Positions 8,787-12,470 of a stretch of 12,470 nt of DNA are shown here, in pieces. The DNA is taken from positions 1 to 12,470 of the forward strand of contig MU266828.1 in the NCBI GenBank assembly GCA_021014945.1, given 5' to 3'. Origin of the DNA: Leucogyrophana mollusca (Eukaryota > Basidiomycota > Agaricomycetes > Boletales). Each line of letters opens with the position of its first letter. Position 1 is the stretch's first letter. The translations under genes and the position numbers were made by a program. The notes beneath the pieces were generated by a model that worked only from the letters and a program-made list of their open reading frames with translations, was not told where the DNA came from and ran no database searches.

Positions 8787-8794
8787 CCAATTTG

Positions 8795-9618
8795 CTGATG
8801 GAGGGTAAAGGTGCAAGTGCCCTTCAGGTAACGTACCACGCGCTTTGCGGCTTCCCAGTGTACAGGTCCATAGCAATCCAAGAACTTGCTAAGTTGTTGC
8901 ACCGCGAAGGCGATGTCCGGTCTTGTTCCAATGGCAACGTACATAAGAGAGCCAACGAGCGACCGGTATGGCACCGACTTCATAAGTTGAATGGTGTCGT
9001 TGTCGGTAGGTGAGTGCTCCTTGTGCGAAAGGTGCAGACCGGGGTCCATTGGCACGCTGACGGGATTAGCATCCTGAAGGTTGAAGTCAGATATGATATG
9101 GTCGATAAGTGCCGTCTGGGATATGGTGACGGTGCGACGTTCGCGATCGCGTTCGATGGCGATGCCTACACAGAACTTCGCAGGCCCGAGATCGGTGATT
9201 TCCCAGGCGGTACGCATTTGGTTTTTGAACGATATAGCGAGGGCGGAGGAACTGGAAACGGTCAGAAAGTCGTCCACATGGACGCCAACGAGGATAGTTC
9301 CCAGGTCGTTTTTGCGGTAATAGATACAGTGTTCGCAGTTCAGTCGAGTAAACCCCCAATCCACCATCTTGGAGTGCATCGTTTGATTCCAAACACGTCC
9401 GCCTTGTTTCATTCCGTATAGACCGCGCTGCACGAGCCACACCATCCCCTCGGAATTCGGTTCTTCGAATCCCTCGGGTTGCTCCATATAACAGACGTCT
9501 TCGTCGCCCAAGAGACCGTTGAGGAAGGCGGTTTTGACATCAAGCTGTTTGATTTCCCAATCCAAAGCTGCACCTATAAGAAGAAGAGCTCGAAAGGACT
9601 CCAGTCGCGCAGTGGTGA
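8795..9618 (-). pseudogene. Copia pol: reverse transcriptase, palm and C-terminal part
   Basis: RVT_2-type reverse transcriptase that copies element RNA into DNA. Motifs in order: TARLESFRALLLIGAALDWE, LDVKTAFLNG, MEQPEGFEEP, GLYGMKQGGRVWN, the catalytic VHVDD box, PYRSLVGSLMYVAIGTRPDI, and RVVRYLKGT. The catalytic aspartates are intact. This segment starts after a single-base frameshift relative to the N-terminal RT part and ends at the MITE target site, where the frame runs into MITE sequence and stops at 8642. Because the essential motifs remain, the copy decayed only recently. Confidence 0.92.
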
Positions 9619-10086
9619 GGTAGTCGCTGTATAGTCGCGGCCGAAAACGGCCTCGTACCCTTTGCATACGTAGCGAGCTTTGTATTTTGCGGGGTTGCCT
9701 AAGAAATCGCGTTTCAACTTGAAAATTGGACGGCCGTGCATAATTTTGCGACCTTTGGGCACTTCGCTGCGGGGGATGAGTTTGTAAACTTCGTGCTTAC
9801 GCAGTGAAGCGAACTCCTCCTCCAGCGCAGCTCTCCAGTGGGCCGCTTGTGGTGACACCATTGCGGCCTTCAAGTTTGGAGGATCCTCAGGACAGTCCGG
9901 GGGTGGCATATCCCTGGGCATGGTCGAGTAGGCGTTTAGTAGCGCTGCCAATCCTATGTCAGAATCAGGCAGATCAGCACAGAGGGGAGGATTGCTCGGT
10001 CGAGCTAGGTGTAACTCAGCGAGCGCGATGCCCTCAAGTGCGGCACGCTGCGACCTGGTGAAGCATGCGACATTGGCTGCAGCGGC
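9619..10086 (-). pseudogene. Copia pol: integrase-RT linker and RT fingers
   Basis: This frame starts right after the TGA at 10087-10089 (AAAANVACFTRSQRA) and continues through a proline-rich linker into the N-terminal RT region: SPQAAHWRAALEEEFASL, PRSEVPKGRKIM, FKLKRDFLGNPAKYKARYVC and GRDYTATTSP. It then loses frame near 9613-9618: the C run in TCACCACTGCGCG appears one base short of that needed to continue as SPTARLES. It is in frame with the integrase part apart from the stop. The fingers region binds template and nucleotide. Confidence 0.85.
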
Positions 10087-11280
10087 TCATGTTTCCGTGG
10101 GACGGGAAACTCGAGTAGATCGGCGGGGCAGCGCAGGGGCTTCGACTAGGGGGATAGGCGCGACAGGAACATCTACTTCAGGAAGGGCATCATGGTCTTC
10201 CATAGGAATGGGTACGACGGTATGTTCGTCCGGTTTGGAGGGTGATTCAAGAAGCAGTGGACGGGCTTTTGGCGTCGAGGACGGTTCGTGTGATTCGATG
10301 AAGGAGACGTGGTAAGAGATGACGACCTTGTGCGTTGCACGGTGATAGCAGCGATAGGCTTTGGAGTCCTGTGAGTAACCAATGAGTACGCATTCCATTG
10401 AACGTGCGTAAATTTTGGGATTATGTTTGTTTTGTATAAGAACAAACGCCCGAGAGCCTATCTCGCGAAGGTGGGAGAGATCGGGTTTCCGATTGTACCA
10501 TCGCTCGAATGGTGTGACACCAGAGAGTGAAGAAGTCGGGACGCGGTTCGTAAGGTAACATGCTGTGACGACGAACTCGTCCCAGCGGTTAGGAGGCAGG
10601 TCGGCTTGTAAACGCATGGCGCGGGCCTTGTTCATTAGAGTGCGGTGTGCACGTTCAACGCGTCCGTTGTGCGAGGAGGTGTACGGTGCAGTAAACTGGT
10701 GCACAGTACCGCGGGACAGAAGCCACGCGCTCATCTCGTCGCTCTTAAGCTCACCGTTGTCTGAACGATAAATGCCGACCTTTGACCTGGTCTCCAGTTC
10801 GCGTGCTCGTTCCCAGTTCTGTAGTGCCGAGAATGCATCAGATTTCTTCGCGAGCGGAATAGACCAGATAAAAGATGAAAAATCATCAATTATGTCTAGA
10901 ACGTAACGGTTTCCGAGTGCTGATACAATTTCCTGATGCTCCATAAGGTCGATGTAGACGATACCTAATACCCTTGTAGCCCTGACCCCTTCCCGAACCT
11001 TCGGAACACTGCTCTTAGTCTGTTTGCCAAGGATGCAGTGTTCACAAACGGGCGGTTCGGAGGAAAGGTCAATGGGCATACCTGTCACATGGCCGTTTCG
11101 TGCGAGCTCCACGACGCTTCGATAGTTCGTATGACCAAGACGGCGGTGCCATGTTTCGAGGGGGGGCATAGCGCGCTTGCTAACGAAAGCGTAGTCTGTG
11201 CCTGGAGTGTTTATCTGATACAACTTTTTAGCGCTTAGGGTGCCAGAGAACAGACGAGTGCCGTTGCGAGCTGTGATGTG
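10087..11280 (-). pseudogene. Copia pol: pre-integrase and integrase
   Basis: Begins at the deletion junction with HITARNGTRLFSG and LYQINTPG, then the zinc-binding GAG-pre-integrase module WHRRLGH and CEHCILGKQ, then the integrase catalytic core: YIDLMEH (first Asp), YRSDNGE (second Asp) and SHNGRVERAHR (Glu about 35 residues on), followed by NRVPTSSLSG, PFERWYNRKPDLSHL and the C-terminal RRSTRVSRP stretch. It catalyses insertion of element DNA. The frame has no start codon of its own: in the parent element it is part of a Gag-Pol polyprotein, and here the upstream deletion puts it out of frame with gag. It ends at a TGA (10087-10089), beyond which the same frame continues into RT. Confidence 0.9.
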
Positions 11281-11693
11281 ACAGGATCTTCGATAAATTT
11301 TCCTTCGTTAATGGTGCACTTCAGACGCATGGTACTGACGATGATTTCGTTGTTCAAGTCCCAGTAGTACGCCAACATAGAATCCTCTTGGTCATCGGGA
11401 CGTTTTACGGCGCCGGTGATGTATCCTCTGAGACCGGACGACACTAACACGTCCCTGAACCGTTTTGACCACTCGGCCCAGTTGTTCTTGTCCTTGTCCA
11501 GCAGAGGGAGGTCTTTCAAGATCGACAAGTTGATGGTTGCTTTAGTGATGGGCGGCGTGAATCGCTGTCGTCAAGGTGCAACGTCCAGCAAGTCGAGAGT
11601 ATGTTCCTGTCCTTGACCTTCATTATATAAATCGTCCTCAGCAGGATTGGCGGGAGGTTGAACAGGTCCTCCGTTAGGACGACGGGGAGGCAT
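11235..11693 (-). pseudogene. Copia gag, N-terminal part, with stop and 3' deletion
   Basis: Starts at the ATG at 11693-11691 (MPPRRPNGG). After 40 codons an in-frame TGA (11571-11573) is followed, in the same frame, by FTPPITKATINLSILKDL and the conserved copia Gag opening NNWAEWSKRFRDVLVSSGL, YITGAVKRP, YYWDLNNEI and MRLKCTINEGKF. The frame then leaves Gag similarity near 11276-11284, where it runs into pol sequence and ends at a TAA at 11235-11237. The Gag C-terminus, a CCHC zinc knuckle and the aspartic protease are missing. Gag would form the particle shell that packages RNA; this copy cannot. Confidence 0.82.
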
Positions 11694-11833
11694 GATATGG
11701 ATGAGGGAAGAGATAATTGCTTCAATGAATGTGTGTTACCGACGATGGGACGGTGACGTCAAAGATATCGATGACGAAGCTGTGCGTCGGTGACACGTCA
11801 GACGCTTAAAGTGTTATGTCCTAGTTGGTTAAC
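11694..11833 (-). other. Leader between PBS region and gag
   Basis: Untranslated leader of the element, probably holding packaging signals. The perfect palindrome TGACGTCA lies at 11754-11761 and a related ACGTCA half site just beyond, at about 11795-11800; these match the CRE/ATF-type bZIP consensus. No open frame is supported. Confidence 0.4.
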
Positions 11834-11857
11834 GACCTTGCTATCAATAGCAAGGTC
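11834..11857 (-). other. Perfect hairpin next to PBS
   Basis: GACCTTGCTAT and ATAGCAAGGTC form a perfect 11-bp inverted repeat with a 2-base spacer, directly beside the primer binding site. In RNA it would fold into a stable stem immediately downstream of the primer. It could position the tRNA fragment or aid packaging. Confidence 0.75.
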
Positions 11858-11870
11858 GGGGCTCATAACC
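11858..11870 (-). other. Primer binding site, half-tRNA(iMet) type
   Basis: Directly after the 5' LTR end, the plus strand reads GGGGCTCATAACC. Twelve bases (GGGCTCATAACC) match the anticodon arm of initiator methionine tRNA, with the CAT anticodon, so the element RNA is complementary to an internal tRNA region rather than to its 3' end. This is the arrangement of Drosophila copia, which primes with the 5' half of tRNA-iMet cut in the anticodon arm. Its position next to the LTR fixes the LTR boundary at 11871. Confidence 0.75.
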
Positions 11871-12008
11871 TTTTAAGACTAGAACAATTGATGTAAGACC
11901 TCAGTCGTAACAGAAGGACTAATTATTAGATACCTAGAACAATCGATGTAAGACTACGTAGATCGTCAGTTATGATTGTCCTAGGTTTAGAGAAAATTGT
12001 CGTACTCA

Positions 12009-12036
12009 CCCTCAGTCGTAACAGAAGGACTGAGGG
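12009..12036 (-). other. Hairpin at predicted 5' end of element RNA
   Basis: CCCTCAGTC and GACTGAGGG, a perfect 9-bp inverted repeat with a 10-base spacer, begins about 30 bp downstream of the LTR TATA motif. The same structure is present without change in the other LTR at 7835-7862. The start site itself is inferred from TATA spacing. Confidence 0.6.
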
Positions 12037-12060
12037 CGTGGGGGAAGTTGAACCAAGGTT

Positions 12061-12066
12061 CTTATA
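12061..12066 (-). promoter_or_regulatory. LTR TATA box
   Basis: TATAAG on the minus strand within the 5' LTR, about 65 bp from its outer end. It predicts an RNA start near 12035-12040. The same motif occurs in the 3' LTR at 7887-7892. Confidence 0.55.
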
Positions 12067-12133
12067 CTACGTGAGTGGAATACTGGGGGATGCACGCTAT
12101 TGGCTCGTTCTGGTTGGAATTTGATCTCAACAC

Positions 12134-12452
12134 GATGAAATGCAAGCTCGTGTTGATCCTGAAGAGGAAGATGAGCACGCTCCCCCATTGCAAAACAAAC
12201 AGAGAACTCGAGATCTTCATCTCAAGCTCAATGGTAAGTCATCGAATGTTAAGTCTTTTTGGTATTCTAATTCTGAGCTATACGCCAGGCCGTCCTTGTG
12301 ATAAGGATGGCGTCTTTCTAGCACCTGGAAATCCCCCACCTTTGCAAGACGAAAAAGACCCGACTGAATGGAGCCCGTACCGTACATCTGTAAAACCCAA
12401 AAATCGCCACAGGATCTATAGCGCTGCCACTAATGGCCATAGTCACACATAG
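12134..12452 (+). pseudogene. Plavaka-like transposase, N-terminal fragment
   Basis: Plavaka elements are fungal DNA transposons related to the CACTA group. An exon open from the LTR boundary (12134-12233, VDPEEEDEHAPPLQ, LHLKLNG) joins over a 55-bp intron (12234-12288; GTAAGT donor, CTAAT branch-like site, CAG acceptor) to an exon reading GRPCDKDGVFLAPGNPPPL, then DPTEWSPYRTSV. The spliced pattern LNGRPC..G.FL.PG.PPP followed by WSPY is what I recall as the conserved N-terminus of these proteins. Similarity stops near 12392; the frame ends at a stop at 12450-12452 without the rest of the protein. The upstream part is cut by the LTR. The family name is from memory and moderate. Confidence 0.5.
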
Positions 12453-12467
12453 TTTGTCATAGTTCCA
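12438..12467 (+). repeat. Three 10-bp tandem units starting CATAGT
   Basis: CATAGT occurs at 12438, 12448 and 12458, exactly 10 bp apart, with variable 4-base fillers. It sits just downstream of where Plavaka similarity is lost and reaches the window edge, so it could be the subterminal region of another transposon. Confidence 0.6.
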
Positions 12468-12470
12468 CAG

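Larger units (their letters stand above)
7697..12132 (-). mobile_element. Degenerate Ty1/copia LTR retrotransposon with nested MITE
   Basis: 4436 bp, read right to left: 5' LTR (12132-11871), PBS, leader hairpin, gag, integrase, reverse transcriptase, RNase H, PPT, 3' LTR (7958-7697). The order integrase before RT is diagnostic of Ty1/copia. LTRs are 262 bp each with 9 differences (about 3.4%), so the insertion is fairly recent. It is inactive as it stands: TGA in gag, deletion of the Gag C-terminus and protease, TGA between integrase and RT, a 1-base frameshift in RT, and a 265-bp MITE before RNase H. No target-site duplication is seen: the left flank is a kinase gene (CATCA) and the right flank a Plavaka-like gene (CGATG). 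Confidence 0.93.
11871..12132 (-). repeat. 5' LTR of the copia element
   Basis: 262 bp, partner of 7697-7958. In element orientation it starts TGTTGAGATC at 12132 and ends CTTAAAA at 11871, next to the PBS. It holds the promoter (TATAAG at 12061-12066, minus) and the inverted repeat at 12009-12036. It carries the same two internal direct duplications as the other LTR, with small differences. Confidence 0.92.

Noticed and set aside
11812..11870. A longer 321-bp LTR ending in TG...CA, with the left LTR truncated by 59 bp
   Set aside because: TGTTATGTCC at 11812 looks like an LTR terminus, but the two LTR copies share exactly 262 bp and the next bases match a half-tRNA(iMet) primer site, so the 59 bp belong to the internal leader.
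11854..11870. A tRNA gene suggested by the CTCATAACC motif
   Set aside because: Only the anticodon arm segment is present; no acceptor, D or T arms surround it. It fits a primer binding site instead.
12075..12452. Open frame starting inside the 5' LTR and running to 12452 (125 codons)
   Set aside because: The first part is LTR and intron read in a wrong frame. Only its end, after the splice site at 12289, matches the Plavaka-like exon.
1..12470. CRISPR arrays, operons, riboswitches, bacterial or phage systems
   Set aside because: No regularly spaced repeats of that type; gene structure with short introns is clearly fungal.

Overview
The window looks like a gene-poor, repeat-invaded stretch of a basidiomycete (Agaricomycete-type) genome. 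The evidence is a FunK1-type fungal protein kinase with several 49-53 bp introns, a DUF6533-type multi-pass membrane protein with 56-69 bp introns, a Ty1/copia LTR retrotransposon and a Plavaka-like transposase fragment. No rRNA, tRNA gene, CRISPR array or bacterial-type feature was seen. All recognition was by eye; nothing was searched.

Layout. (1) 1-2059, minus strand: a FunK1 kinase gene (copy A), 5 exons, running off the left edge within its C-lobe. (2) 2351-2602, minus: a short protein-like open frame I do not recognise. (3) 2825-3171, plus: a fragment resembling the C-terminus of the peroxin Pex3, thrown out of frame by a 23-bp tandem duplication. (4) 3172-4261: no convincing gene. (5) 4262-6041, minus: a DUF6533-type membrane protein gene with about 8 exons and a TATA box 62 bp upstream of its ATG. 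(6) 6111-7027: no convincing gene, then a 58-bp tandem repeat. (7) 7134-7696, minus: the C-lobe of a second FunK1 kinase (copy B), cut off exactly at the end of an LTR. (8) 7697-12132, minus: a degenerate copia element of 4436 bp. It has two 262-bp LTRs (9 differences), PPT, a half-tRNA type PBS, gag with an in-frame stop, a deletion removing the Gag C-terminus and protease, integrase, an RT with a stop and a frameshift, a 265-bp hAT-like MITE nested at the RT/RNase H boundary, and RNase H. (9) 12134-12452, plus: the N-terminal part of a Plavaka-like transposase with one intron, ending in a 10-bp tandem repeat.

The most notable structural point is that bases 1-76 are identical to 7621-7696, and that identity ends exactly where the LTR begins. 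Reading 7134-7696 into 77-2059 gives one uninterrupted kinase of 779 residues in perfect frame. So 1-7620 is either one unit of a tandem duplication, or an allele/assembly-graph artefact of one kinase locus with and without the insertion. The retrotransposon has kinase sequence on one side and Plavaka sequence on the other, without a target-site duplication, which fits recombination between two element copies or a mis-join. I found no convincing evidence of a new multi-gene system. What is worth checking are the junctions, the RNA structures of the retroelement, and the possibility that the 3' LTR drives a truncated kinase fragment.
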